Assembly (NCBI GenBank): GCA_013298125.1
Contig: JAAFJP010000020.1
Coordinates: 1-64,000, forward strand
Reading direction: 5' to 3'
Origin: Cytophagales bacterium
GTDB lineage: Bacteria; Bacteroidota; Bacteroidia; Cytophagales; Spirosomataceae
Length of the DNA: 64,000 nucleotides
The translations under genes were made by a program, and so were the position numbers. Below, in pieces: positions 15,996 through 25,980 of the stretch (positions within the stretch are counted from its first letter, which is position 1; every line of letters begins with the position of its first letter). The notes beneath the pieces were generated by a model, which searched no databases, had not been told where the DNA came from, and saw only the letters and a program-made list of their open reading frames with translations.

Positions 15996-17159
15996 TTATA
16001 TCATCGGCATCGCAAACAGTTTCACATCGTCAAGTGTAATGACATCGCTACACATAATCACCAAACGCTCAACCACATTACGCAACTCACGAACATTACC
16101 CGTCCACGGAAGGCTTTGAAGGTATTTCATCGCTTCTGGCTCGACTTCCTTTGAAGCCTGACCGTATTCATCAGCTACGTCAGCTAAGAATTTTTCAACC
16201 AATAAGGGTATATCATCAGGACGTTGAGCCAAAGATGGAACGTGAATTGGAATTACGTTCAAGCGGTGAAATAAATCTTCACGGAAACGTCCTTCGGCAA
16301 TTTCTGTTTGCAAGATTTTATTCGTTGCCGCAAAAACCCTCACGTTGATTTTGATTTCTTTATCGCCACCCACTCTCGTGATTTTTCCTTCCTGTAAAGC
16401 TCTCAACACTTTGGCTTGTGCCGAAAGTGCCATATCCCCGATTTCATCTAAGAAAAGCGTTCCACCATCGGCTTGTTCAAACTTCCCGATGCGTTGTTTG
16501 ATGGCTGAGGTAAATGCACCTTTTTCGTGTCCAAATAGCTCAGATTCAATGAGTTCCGAAGGAATCGCAGCACAGTTTACCTCAATCAAAGGCATATGCG
16601 AACGTCCACTTCTTTCGTGTAAACGCTTGGCTACCATCTCCTTACCCGAACCGTTGGGTCCTGTAATGAGTACACGTGCTTCGGTAGGTCCTACACGGTC
16701 ACAAGTATCTTTGACTCGTTGAATACCAGCGGATTCACCCACGATTTCATTGAGTTTATAGACTCTTTTCTTCAAAACCTTGGTCTCGACAATCATCTTT
16801 CCACGCTCCAAGGCGTTGCGGACGGTTACGAGTAGGCGGTTCAAGTCAGGTGGCTTCGAGATAAAATCGAAAGCTCCACGCTTGGTAGCTTCTACGGCGG
16901 TTTCAACGTTTCCGAAGGCGGAAATCATGATGAATTGAGCCCCTTTACCCATTTCAGTAGCTTTTTGCAATAAATCCAAGCCTTCAATTTTAGGCATACG
17001 AATATCACAAAGGACTACATCATAGTCATTTTGGGTAACTAATTCAAGTCCTTGTTCGCCATCGCTGGCTTCTTCGATTGAGTAGCCTTCGTATTCGAGA
17101 ATGTCTCTCAATGCTCCACGAATCGCTTTTTCATCGTCAATAATCAATAATTTTGCCAT
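15996..17159 (-). CDS. Sigma-54-type response regulator without a DNA-binding domain
   Basis: A 387-residue NtrC-like protein; start MAKLLIIDDE at 17159. The receiver domain (1-120) has D8, D9, phospho-acceptor D52, S80 and K102. The AAA+ sigma-54 interaction domain (about 138-345) has Walker A GPNGSGKE (167-174), GAFTSA (214-219; the usual sequence is GAFTGA), and Walker B LFLDEIGDM. The AAA lid (PWTGNVRELRNVVERLV) is intact, but the protein stops at LFAMPMI, so the usual Fis-type HTH is missing. The AAA+ part may therefore act from solution, as in HTH-less FlgR-type regulators. The G-to-S change in the loop that contacts sigma-54 could be tolerated or could alter activation. No kinase gene adjoins. 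Confidence 0.93.
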   Translation of the reverse strand: MAKLLIIDDEKAIRGALRDILEYEGYSIEEASDGEQGLELVTQNDYDVVLCDIRMPKIEGLDLLQKATEMGKGAQFIMISAFGNVETAVEATKRGAFDFISKPPDLNRLLVTVRNALERGKMIVETKVLKKRVYKLNEIVGESAGIQRVKDTCDRVGPTEARVLITGPNGSGKEMVAKRLHERSGRSHMPLIEVNCAAIPSELIESELFGHEKGAFTSAIKQRIGKFEQADGGTLFLDEIGDMALSAQAKVLRALQEGKITRVGGDKEIKINVRVFAATNKILQTEIAEGRFREDLFHRLNVIPIHVPSLAQRPDDIPLLVEKFLADVADEYGQASKEVEPEAMKYLQSLPWTGNVRELRNVVERLVIMCSDVITLDDVKLFAMPMI

Positions 17160-17367
17160 AGGGCGAGGGTATAAGTTGTGGCGGTTAATCGTTAAATATT
17201 CGTTTATAAGTGTGTGTTTTAGCAAGTATTCCCCAAAAATACGTGTTTTTCGCCTTTTTATTAAATTTTATTTCAATAAACTCGTTTATAAATTTTATTT
17301 TGGAGGGTAAATTTTGATTTTATAAACAAAATATTGAAAAATAAATACGAATCAATTTGTGCGGTTT

Positions 17368-17458
17368 TGTCCTCCCGACGAAGGAGGGAACTGTTACTTT
17401 AATCCTGCAACCTTATTTTCGAGAGAGAATAACAGTTCCCTCCTGCGTCGGGAGGACA
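17368..17458. repeat. Palindromic element with 29-bp arms
   Basis: Arms 17368-17396 and 17430-17458 match inversely with one mismatch around a 33-nt loop. The core is GTCCTCCCGACG...GGAGGG. It occupies the middle of the gene-free stretch 17160-17581, with AT-rich sequence on both sides. GC-rich relative to its surroundings, it looks like an imported REP/MITE-like element. Confidence 0.9.
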
Positions 17459-17581
17459 GCCAGCCACACACAATACATAATGAAGTAGTCAAAAACCGTA
17501 ATTTTCAACAAAGGTCGTACAGCCGACAAAGTATATTCCAAATTCTTCCCAAATTTGTATCGTAATCAAACAGGAAATATC

Positions 17582-18007
17582 ATGAAAAAGATAATAGTCA
17601 TTTTCTCAATCTCTTTAATAGGATGGTCTTGCTCAAAGGATGAAGTTCTTGCTCCTGTAACTCAGACACTTCCAGAGGTGGTGGCAAAGGGTACGCAAGA
17701 ATCATTAGGAACTTTTACGGCAGGTTCGCACCCAGCATCTGGTACTGTTAAGGTTGTGGCAGATAAAACAGACCCTAAGAAAAAATATCTCTCTTTCGAG
17801 AATTTCAAAACCGATGCAGGTCCAGATTTATATGTTTATTTGGCAGAGGATAAAACTGCAAAAGGGTACGTGTCAGTTGCTAAATTAGATAAAACTGGAA
17901 CTTTTGTAATGAATGTACCTACCAATGCAGATTTAACAAAACAAAAATTCGTCTTGGTTTGGTGTCAGCAATTTTCAGTTTTGTTTGGAAGTGCTAAATT
18001 GGAGTAG
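17582..18007 (+). CDS. DM13 domain lipoprotein
   Basis: A 141-residue lipoprotein (signal ...LIGWSCSKDE; the ATG at 17582 sits at the signal start). The DM13 domain covers about 38-141: GTFTAGSHPASGTVKVV, DAGPDLYVYLAED, and the family hallmark FVLVWCQQFSVLFGSAKL with the conserved Cys. DM13 is thought to be an electron-transfer-type domain around that Cys in animal proteins; in bacteria the role is unknown. It is followed by a tandem-word palindrome and then an outer-membrane-like protein. Confidence 0.92.
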   Translation: MKKIIVIFSISLIGWSCSKDEVLAPVTQTLPEVVAKGTQESLGTFTAGSHPASGTVKVVADKTDPKKKYLSFENFKTDAGPDLYVYLAEDKTAKGYVSVAKLDKTGTFVMNVPTNADLTKQKFVLVWCQQFSVLFGSAKLE

Positions 18008-18010
18008 AGG

Positions 18011-18092
18011 GATTAGGGATTGGGTAATTAGGGATTCGGTAAAAGAATATTTAAGTGTCAATTCCCTAATCCCCAATTACCCAATCCCTAAT
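18011..18092. repeat. Tandem-word palindrome (GATTAGGGATT / GGGTAATT words)
   Basis: The left arm 18012-18034 and right arm 18070-18092 are inverse copies with one mismatch; both consist of repeated TTAGGGATT-like words. It starts 4 bp after the DM13 stop codon. The same words occur singly at 3097-3140. Confidence 0.85.
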
Positions 18093-18143
18093 TTACCTTA
18101 AATTAAACCATCCCTGTCTAAAATTTTTATACAAACATTTCAA

Positions 18144-18884
18144 ATGAAAAAAATAATCGTATTTAGCTTAATAGCACTATTCAGTTTTAATTTCTCAACA
18201 TCAGCACAAGAATTTAAGGATTCTTACAAAACTTTTGACGTAGCCCTCGGGGGTGGCAAAGGTGGATTTTCGCCCGCTGTTTCTTTCACGCAAATGTGGG
18301 GTTTGGGCAAGTCTAAACGCTTCCAGATTGGTTATGGAGCTCGTGTAACTGCCTATTTTAGTGGTGCGGCAGATTTCAGAACTGCACCCGCTAACTTCAC
18401 TTCAGGGAGTTCGAGTTTTTCTGCCCTTTTTGCCGATGATATTTTGGCAAATATTGATACTTTCAGAGTAAAAGAATTTCAAACTTTTGCCTTAAATCTC
18501 TCCATAAACATACAATATGCTTTATCTAAAAAATTGGATGTTGGTTTTAATATTGATGCTACGGGCAAGACTTGGGGAAGCACCATTTTGGGAGATTTAG
18601 TTTCAACCAGAAATAAAAGAAAGTTCAAAGACGGTTCAACTATTTCAGAAGCAAATCCTGAAACTTGGAACTTCTTATTAGTCAGTGATTCGGACATAGG
18701 TAGCTTAAATTCAGAGATTTACGCTCGTTATTGGGTAACAGATAAGATTGGAATCAGGGCAGGAGCAAGTTTCCAATTTGTAGAATTGACTACTGAGAAA
18801 AAGGTAGAAATTAACCAAAAATTAAACGATAGATGGCGAGTGAAAAGCCTAATGCCAATTGTGGCGGTTTCGTATAAATTCTAA
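18144..18884 (+). CDS. Outer-membrane-type beta-barrel protein, 246 aa
   Basis: The signal peptide ends TSAQ at about residue 22. The mature chain has alternating hydrophobic and polar residues with aromatic girdles, Gly/Phe-rich strands (FDVALGGGKGGFSPAVSF, RFQIGYGARVTAYF, FALNLSINIQYAL, KIGIRAGASFQF) and a terminal Phe (VAVSYKF), the usual barrel signature. Eight to ten strands are plausible. Function unknown; it may be a surface or porin-like protein. It is separated from the next gene by a weak AT-rich inverted repeat near 18918-18988. Confidence 0.75.
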   Translation: MKKIIVFSLIALFSFNFSTSAQEFKDSYKTFDVALGGGKGGFSPAVSFTQMWGLGKSKRFQIGYGARVTAYFSGAADFRTAPANFTSGSSSFSALFADDILANIDTFRVKEFQTFALNLSINIQYALSKKLDVGFNIDATGKTWGSTILGDLVSTRNKRKFKDGSTISEANPETWNFLLVSDSDIGSLNSEIYARYWVTDKIGIRAGASFQFVELTTEKKVEINQKLNDRWRVKSLMPIVAVSYKF

Positions 18885-18997
18885 AAATTCATTATACTTC
18901 ATCAACTAAAATAAAGTAAGCAATGAGATAGTTTTAAGTAGGGAGTAGTTAAATTTTATGCTAATTGCTACCTACTAATCATTGCCAATTGATTAAC

Positions 18998-19513
18998 ATG
19001 ACAATAGGACAAGCGTTTTTACAGGAATTGACATTAGAAGCCAGCGTTACAAGAAGATATTTAGAAAGTGTTCCGTTTGATAGGTTAGACTATCAACCCT
19101 CAGAAAAATCTGAAACGTTAGGGAGACTCGCTATCCATGTGGCAGAAATTATAGCATGGTGGACGGAATGTATCGAAAAAGACAAACTGGATTTTATTGA
19201 TTTTGAACCCCGAGACATTCAATCAAAAGAAGAACTATTGTCGTATTTTGATGATTTACTGAAAGAGGCAAAAACATCATTATCAAACGTAAAAGACGAA
19301 GAATTTGAAAGACAATGGTCAATGACACACGGGGAGGATATACTTTTTACTTTGCCAAAAAAACAAGTAGCTCGTCTCTTTTGTATGAATCATTTAGTGC
19401 ATCATCGTTCACAACTGGGAGTATGTTTGCGTCTTTTGGATATTCCAGTGCCAGCCACTTATGGACCATCAGCCGATGACGAAGATGTAATTTTGATTAA
19501 CCCATTTCAGTAG
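18998..19513 (+). CDS. DinB family protein (DfsB-like), 171 aa
   Basis: A four-helix-bundle protein of the DinB/YfiT-like superfamily. Visible metal-ligand candidates are H in the GRLAIHVAEII segment (about 45-55) and HLVHHRSQLGV (about 135-145), the classic HxxxH pair. Such proteins bind a divalent metal, and some are thiol-dependent transferases; the substrate is unknown. The ATG at 18998 was preferred to one 33 bp upstream, which lies in a repeat. It is the first of a co-directional run DinB - YceI - YceI - DinB - NRDE, with gaps of 42, 199, 51 and 205 bp. Confidence 0.9.
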   Translation: MTIGQAFLQELTLEASVTRRYLESVPFDRLDYQPSEKSETLGRLAIHVAEIIAWWTECIEKDKLDFIDFEPRDIQSKEELLSYFDDLLKEAKTSLSNVKDEEFERQWSMTHGEDILFTLPKKQVARLFCMNHLVHHRSQLGVCLRLLDIPVPATYGPSADDEDVILINPFQ

Positions 19514-19555
19514 AAAGTAAAACAATTTCATAAAATTAAATCATCAACAAAATCC

Positions 19556-20086
19556 ATGAAAAAAGGCTTAATTCTAATACTTTTCGTAAGTATTTCAAGT
19601 ACAATTTTTGCTCAAAATTGGAAGCCCGTTACGGCTGGGGTAACTTTCAAAATCAAGATGTTTGGAACGGTTGATGGAAACCTAAAAGGATTTATTGGAG
19701 CATTAAAATTTGACCCTAACAATTTAGCCCAGTCAAGCCTTGTGGGTACTGTTGATGCTAATACAATTGATACCGATAATGAGCTCAGAAACAGACACTT
19801 AAAAGAAAAATCAGATTTTTTTAATGTAGCAAAATATCCTACTATAAAAATGAAATCTACTAAGATTGAGAAGGACGGAAACAACTACGTAGGCTATTTT
19901 GATTTGACCATAAAAGAAACGACCAAAAACGTTAAAATTCCGTTTATTTTCAAACAAGATGCCGACAAGGCAACTTTTCAAGGAAGTACAGTTATTAATC
20001 GCCGTGACTGGTCAGTGGGAGGTGGGACTTTGGGATTAAGCGATAATGTAACTTTTATGATTACGGTTAATGCAGTGAAGGAGTAA
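19556..20086 (+). CDS. YceI family lipid-binding protein (first copy)
   Basis: A 176-residue protein with a signal peptide (...SSTIFAQ). The YceI beta-barrel pattern is clear: AGVTFKIKMFGTVDGNLKGFIGALKFDPNNL, SLVGTVDANTIDTDNELRNRHLK, YPTIKMKSTKI, NVKIPFIFKQ and the C-terminal STVINRRDWSVGGG. Family members bind isoprenoid chains in a hydrophobic tunnel and are periplasmic. It is a close paralogue of the gene at 20286; they are separated by the 110-bp palindrome at 20124-20233. Confidence 0.93.
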   Translation: MKKGLILILFVSISSTIFAQNWKPVTAGVTFKIKMFGTVDGNLKGFIGALKFDPNNLAQSSLVGTVDANTIDTDNELRNRHLKEKSDFFNVAKYPTIKMKSTKIEKDGNNYVGYFDLTIKETTKNVKIPFIFKQDADKATFQGSTVINRRDWSVGGGTLGLSDNVTFMITVNAVKE

Positions 20087-20123
20087 TATGTAATTCATGT
20101 TACACAAAATGTCATTTCTCATG

Positions 20124-20233
20124 CAACGGATTAAAATCCGTTGTTAAGACATCGGTCATCCCGCTGGGATTATTACTAGTGAATAAGTCCCATCGGGACG
20201 GACGATATCCTAACAACGGATTTTAATCCGTTG
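20124..20233. repeat. 110-bp compound palindrome between YceI copies
   Basis: Each end is itself a 20-bp palindrome (CAACGGATT-AA-AATCCGTTG at 20124-20143; a TT centre at 20214-20233). Between them a second stem joins CCCGCTGGGAT to AGTCCCATCGGG around 20160-20196. The element has no coding capacity and looks like a mobile REP/BIME-type unit. Recombination at it may have made or split the YceI pair (inference). Confidence 0.85.
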
Positions 20234-20285
20234 AAAAAGAAATTTTCGTAACCTTGATATATAAGTCTTAAAACCACAAATTCCC

Positions 20286-20819
20286 ATGAAAAAAATATTG
20301 TGCCTATTGCTAATTGTAGGATTAAATAACGCTACGATAGCCCAAGATTGGAAACCCACTACGGCAAGCGTTTCGTTTAAAATAAAACAGTTTGGAATTG
20401 TGGTGAAGGGGACATTCAAAGGATTTATCGGTACTATCAAATTTGACCCAGATGATTTGGCAAATTCAAGCCTCTCGGCAAGTGTAGATGCTAAAACTTT
20501 GGACACCGATAATGGTCTGAGGAATAATCACCTCAAAGACAAAGCTGAATACTTTAATGTAGAGAAATATCCCACGGTTAAAATGAAAACTACCAAAATT
20601 ATAAAAGAAGGTGGTAATTTTATAGGATATTTTGACTTGACCATAAAAGACAAAACCAAGAATGTGAAAATCCCAATTTTGTTTACGCCAGAAGGAGAAA
20701 CCGCCACTTTTCAAGGTTCAACTGTTATCAATCGCCGTGATTGGGGCGTAGGCGGAAGGTCACTGGGTATGAGTAGTGATGTAATATTTACGATTGTTGT
20801 GAATACGGTGAAAAATTAA
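20286..20819 (+). CDS. YceI family lipid-binding protein (second copy)
   Basis: 177 residues, about two-thirds identical by eye to the neighbour at 19556 and sharing its motifs (SLSASVDAKTLDTDNGLRNNHLKDK, YPTVKMKTTKI, STVINRRDWGVGGRSLGM). The signal peptide is MKKILCLLLIVGLNNATIAQ. The main difference is a longer KQFGIVVKGTFKGF strand. Tandem duplication is evident; the second copy may bind a different lipid or respond to other conditions. Confidence 0.93.
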   Translation: MKKILCLLLIVGLNNATIAQDWKPTTASVSFKIKQFGIVVKGTFKGFIGTIKFDPDDLANSSLSASVDAKTLDTDNGLRNNHLKDKAEYFNVEKYPTVKMKTTKIIKEGGNFIGYFDLTIKDKTKNVKIPILFTPEGETATFQGSTVINRRDWGVGGRSLGMSSDVIFTIVVNTVKN

Positions 20820-20870
20820 AAACAACTCTAATTCCCTGAAAATCAAACATTAAGAAAGAATAATTCAACA

Positions 20871-21365
20871 ATGCTTCAACAAACTAACATAGAAATCATA
20901 GACCAACTCATTGATTTGCTGAATGATATAGATTCAACGGTTTATAAAGATGCCTTACGTCCGCTGCATTACAGTACGGTTGGGCAGCACGTCAGACATA
21001 TTACTGAATTTTATTTATGTTTATTGAAAGGCTATCAAAGTGGAGTTGTGGATTATGATGCCCGTGAAAGAAATCTTTTGATTGAGATTGATAAAGATTT
21101 CACCGTTGAAACATTGGAAAATGTAAAACATCAACTGAAATCATTAAAATCAGACAGAAGTTTAATCTTAAAAAGTAAATTTGGCGGAGACGAAGCAATG
21201 GATATTCCGAGTAGTTTTTTCCGTGAATTAACCTACTTGATTGAGCATACCATTCATCATTTAGCTATCATCAAAATTGGATTAAACGAAGTTCATCCAG
21301 AAATCAGTATTCCTCAGAATTTTGGTGTAGCACATTCGACACTTCGTTATAGAGTTATTGGTTGA
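20871..21365 (+). CDS. DinB family protein, 164 aa
   Basis: A second DinB-superfamily four-helix protein, clearly different from that at 18998. Candidate metal ligands are H in STVGQHVRHITEFY (about 42-50) and ELTYLIEHTIHHLAIIKIGL (about 122-140). It starts 51 bp after the YceI copy, suggesting one transcript. No signal peptide, so cytoplasmic. The presence of two DinB proteins around the YceI pair hints at a shared stress or thiol-related role (inference). Confidence 0.9.
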   Translation: MLQQTNIEIIDQLIDLLNDIDSTVYKDALRPLHYSTVGQHVRHITEFYLCLLKGYQSGVVDYDARERNLLIEIDKDFTVETLENVKHQLKSLKSDRSLILKSKFGGDEAMDIPSSFFRELTYLIEHTIHHLAIIKIGLNEVHPEISIPQNFGVAHSTLRYRVIG

Positions 21366-21567
21366 TTGGTTACTGGTTTATTGGAGAATTGGTTACTGGG
21401 AAATTGGTTTATTGGTAGATTGGTTAACTGATAGATTGGTTATTAGAAAATTAATTTTATTCTTGACAACCTAACAATAACTCTTTGACAATCCCATTAC
21501 ACCCAATAACCAGTTCCCAAATAAACCAATTCCCCAATAACTAATAAACCAATTCCCCAGTAACCAA
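21362..21567. repeat. Long tandem-word palindrome (ATTGGTTTATTGG / GGTTACTGG words)
   Basis: The left part (21362-21452) has about eight degenerate copies of TTGGTTTATTGG and TTGGTTACTGG; the right part (21508-21566) carries their reverse complements (CCAATAAACC, CCAGTAACC). It is the longest element of its kind seen here and fills the gap before the NRDE gene. Confidence 0.85.
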
Positions 21568-21570
21568 AAA

Positions 21571-22284
21571 ATGTGCGTCCTTACATACATCCCTACAAAT
21601 AATTCAGGCTATATTTTTACGAATAATAGAGATGAAGCCGTGGCTCGTCCGAAGGCAATTTTACCTAAAAAATATAACATCAACGGCAAACAAGTTTACT
21701 TCCCCAAAGATGCCCAAGCGGGTGGAACATGGATTGCGACTTCCGATGATTTTACGGTTTGTTTATTGAATGGAGCTTTTGAAAATCATACTCACAAGCC
21801 TCCATATCGTCAAAGTAGAGGACAGATAATATTAGATTTTTTTAAGTTTGATACTGTTGATAACTTTATTGGAAACTACTCTTTTGAGGGCATCGAAAAC
21901 TTTACGTTAATCATTCTTCATCACAAAGATTTTTTGAAAATTTGTGAGTTTAGATGGGATGGGACAACGCTTACTTATACTTCCAAAAATCCCGAAGAGT
22001 CCCACATTTGGTCTTCGGCGACGCTTTATCCCCAAGAAATCCGTACAGCAAGAGAGCAATGGTTTAGTGATTTTAGACAACAAAATCCAAATCAAACCCG
22101 TGAGCAAGTCGTTGATTTTCATCTACATGGAGGCACAGGCGACACCCATAATGATATGCGGATGAATCGTGAGGGGATGTTAGTTACGCAGTGTATTTTT
22201 CAAGTAGTTAAAGAGAACAACTATATGTCGTTTTCATTTCATGATTTGCTTTCTGAACAGGAATTGATGTATCGAATTTTGTGA
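21571..22284 (+). CDS. NRDE family protein (TANGO2-like), 237 aa
   Basis: The protein starts MCVLTYIP, with Cys2 exposed after Met removal as in Ntn-hydrolase-like members, followed by the diagnostic NNRDE at residues 18-22. Other conserved blocks are AGGTWIATSDDFTVCLLNG (about 50-68) and SHIWSSATLYPQEIR (about 143-157). It is cytoplasmic. Animal relatives affect haem or lipid handling; the bacterial role is unsettled. It ends the DinB/YceI run and is followed by a perfect 17-bp hairpin at 22325-22359. Confidence 0.92.
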   Translation: MCVLTYIPTNNSGYIFTNNRDEAVARPKAILPKKYNINGKQVYFPKDAQAGGTWIATSDDFTVCLLNGAFENHTHKPPYRQSRGQIILDFFKFDTVDNFIGNYSFEGIENFTLIILHHKDFLKICEFRWDGTTLTYTSKNPEESHIWSSATLYPQEIRTAREQWFSDFRQQNPNQTREQVVDFHLHGGTGDTHNDMRMNREGMLVTQCIFQVVKENNYMSFSFHDLLSEQELMYRIL

Positions 22285-22324
22285 GATTTTTTTTTGGAAT
22301 AAACCCAATTCTATAATTTTGTTT

Positions 22325-22359
22325 AACCCTCCTAAGAGTTTCAAACTCTTAGGAGGGTT
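22325..22359. repeat. Perfect 17-bp hairpin between convergent genes
   Basis: AACCCTCCTAAGAGTTT and its inverse copy flank a single C. No T run on either strand, so it is probably not a simple intrinsic terminator, although its position between convergent genes suggests a transcript-end role. Confidence 0.7.
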
Positions 22360-22392
22360 GTCAAATGGAAGTTACCAAATAAACCAGTTTAT

Positions 22393-23454
22393 TTACTTTC
22401 TAATACTCAACGATGTAACAGCCGTTTCTTCATCCACCTGGCTTCTTTCATTGATTAATTTTACACGAATAAAATAGTCTCCCGTAGGAACATGACGGAT
22501 ATTTACCCAAACTTTTCCATCATTTACTACTCGAAAATTACTTTTGAAAACCTTTCCAGATTGGTCATAAATCTCAACATTCTTTACTTCTTGAAAACCA
22601 TTTTCGGTGTACCATTTTTTAACTTGTTCTTCTAATTTATCTGATGAAATGAAGGCTTTTTCTGATAATTTAGGGCAAATAATTACTTCATCTTTTGTTT
22701 GATTCTGAACAAAAATTTCGGTTGTGTATTTATTGATGTCAAATTTATTATCTGGGTCAGGGTCGTAATCAGTATCGATTTCGCCAACTGAAATAACTTC
22801 TACATCTCCTAAAAACGCAGGTTGTAATGGTATTTTTTCAACCTTTTTAACCTTTTTTGATTCTATTTCCGTTTGATGATAGCCTATGCAACTAACAACT
22901 AAAATATCTTTGGCATCTACTTGAATTTGATAACTTCCATTTATATCTGCCGTCACAGCTTTTTTCTTTCCCTTGATACTAAGAGAAGCTCCAATCAATG
23001 GTGAGCCATCCGTTCCATCAACCACTTTTCCAGATAATAAACGTGTCTGTCCAAAGCCTTGTTCTGCAAAAACAAGTGTCAAAACAGCCATAGCAACGTT
23101 TCTGACTACTTTCATATTACTGATAAAAGGCAATGAGATTGTTGAAGATTTTTCAAGAAAACGACTCACGGGTACTTCATAATTCACCTGATTGTTTTGG
23201 ACGTTCCAGTTTGGAAACCAGTCGTTTACACGATAATTTTTCTGTAATTGGTCATCTCGAAAACGTCCACAAACTTTATTTTCTTGGGTAGGTAAATCAC
23301 GAAAATAAGCAACTAATTGACTCTCGGACATTTGGGTAAAATCAATGACATTTTTCTGACAAGAACCACAAAAACCACCTTCTGACGTTGGCGTAAATTT
23401 GTCCCATTGTTCGCTACATGGTTTTGGGATATTGAGTTGAAAATTTGGCTTCAT
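22393..23454 (-). CDS. Cys-rich N-terminal, CarboxypepD_reg-like membrane protein, 353 aa
   Basis: A modular protein. Residues 1-75 contain two Cys pairs (C13, then GGFCGSCQKNVIDF, and KVCGRF) in the arrangement seen in many Bacteroidota proteins that start LNIPKPCxExWxxM; it may bind a metal. A hydrophobic segment lies at about 112-132 (VRNVAMAVLTLVFAEQGFGQ). A CarboxypepD_reg-like domain follows at about 135-210 (LLSGKVVDGTDGSPLIGASL). The C-terminus is an extended beta region with no clear sorting signal. Such proteins are common in families of paralogues; function unknown. Single-gene transcript. Confidence 0.8.
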   Translation of the reverse strand: MKPNFQLNIPKPCSEQWDKFTPTSEGGFCGSCQKNVIDFTQMSESQLVAYFRDLPTQENKVCGRFRDDQLQKNYRVNDWFPNWNVQNNQVNYEVPVSRFLEKSSTISLPFISNMKVVRNVAMAVLTLVFAEQGFGQTRLLSGKVVDGTDGSPLIGASLSIKGKKKAVTADINGSYQIQVDAKDILVVSCIGYHQTEIESKKVKKVEKIPLQPAFLGDVEVISVGEIDTDYDPDPDNKFDINKYTTEIFVQNQTKDEVIICPKLSEKAFISSDKLEEQVKKWYTENGFQEVKNVEIYDQSGKVFKSNFRVVNDGKVWVNIRHVPTGDYFIRVKLINERSQVDEETAVTSLSIRK

Positions 23455-23572
23455 AATTTGATGTTTTTAAGTTCTGTATAGATGATGTAACTGTCCGCAA
23501 TATTCCATAAAGATATATAATTTTTATTTCTAAAATATTTAAACTAAATTTATAGTTAAAATATTTGAAGGC

Positions 23573-24184
23573 ATGAAATCAAAAAAACTATCTTGGTATC
23601 AAACAGGCATAATCAGTCTAATTGGAATTTTTCTTTTGGGGAATTGGGCTATTGATAAAGAGGTGGCGAGAAGGGATTTTAGGGTGATACAAATTAATAT
23701 GCCTAAAAAAACGAGACATACAGACCTCACTGTACAATTTGATATGACCACAGTTGATTTATGGAAAAGGAAACCGCAAATCATCGTTTCTATTGATTCT
23801 TTACAAAAAGTAAGCTCAATAATTCATAAATATGAGCAAATATATGATACTACCCATGTTTTGACTGTTTACTGGAATGATAAAACACGCCTTCAACAAA
23901 TTGTAACATTATTGGATACGTTGAAAAGAACACAATGCAATAGATATGCAATTGTGCCAAATGGAAGAGCGTGTATGATTGATTTTTGTTTCTCTAAACC
24001 GATAGAAATGTTTACTATTCCTTGTGGGACAAGTTTTCTTGAATCATATTATCCAGAACCAACAAATACCTTCCAACAAAATTTTGATATGATTTTTAAA
24101 GATTACGTTTGGGTTTGGGTATTGTTTGGTGGCTTGGTGGTTTGTGTATTTTGGAAATGGAGGAAATTTATTTCACAACATTAA
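23573..24184 (+). CDS. Hypothetical membrane protein with two terminal helices, 203 aa
   Basis: There is an N-terminal membrane helix (about 10-26, QTGIISLIGIFLLGNWAI) and a C-terminal one (about 180-196, WVWVLFGGLVVCVFWKW), with about 150 residues between them, presumably periplasmic. The extracytoplasmic part has four Cys, so disulfides are possible, but I recognise no domain. It is divergent from the CarboxypepD_reg gene, sharing a 118-bp intergenic region. Confidence 0.65.
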   Translation: MKSKKLSWYQTGIISLIGIFLLGNWAIDKEVARRDFRVIQINMPKKTRHTDLTVQFDMTTVDLWKRKPQIIVSIDSLQKVSSIIHKYEQIYDTTHVLTVYWNDKTRLQQIVTLLDTLKRTQCNRYAIVPNGRACMIDFCFSKPIEMFTIPCGTSFLESYYPEPTNTFQQNFDMIFKDYVWVWVLFGGLVVCVFWKWRKFISQH

Positions 24185-24311
24185 AACTTCATAGTCGGCT
24201 TACGATTGAATTACATAGAAGATAACTATTTCCCTTTCCTCCAAAACTTAGACCAATCCAACAAAACAACCCCTTTTCCTCAAAAATTATAATAAAAATC
24301 CAAAAACAGCA

Positions 24312-24342
24312 TTGCTAATCTGAAATTTACCAAGTAATTTTG
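24312..24342 (+). promoter_or_regulatory. Promoter of atpD (TTG-N20-TAATTTTG)
   Basis: TTG at 24312-24314 and TAATTTTG at 24335-24342 fit the Bacteroidota housekeeping promoter, about 115 bp before the atpD start. The leader between them has no other gene. Confidence 0.75.
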
Positions 24343-24442
24343 CACCTTTAAAATGTAGGGTAAATCCAAGGATTCGGTTTTTACTGAAAAAATTTTATTC
24401 AAAGACCTACATTTGAAGGATTAATTACCAAAAATCAGATAA

Positions 24443-25978
<1,536 letters not shown>

Positions 25979-25980
25979 TT

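Noticed and set aside
22325-22359. Perfect hairpin read as an intrinsic terminator
   Set aside because: There is no T run on either strand; kept as a hairpin only.
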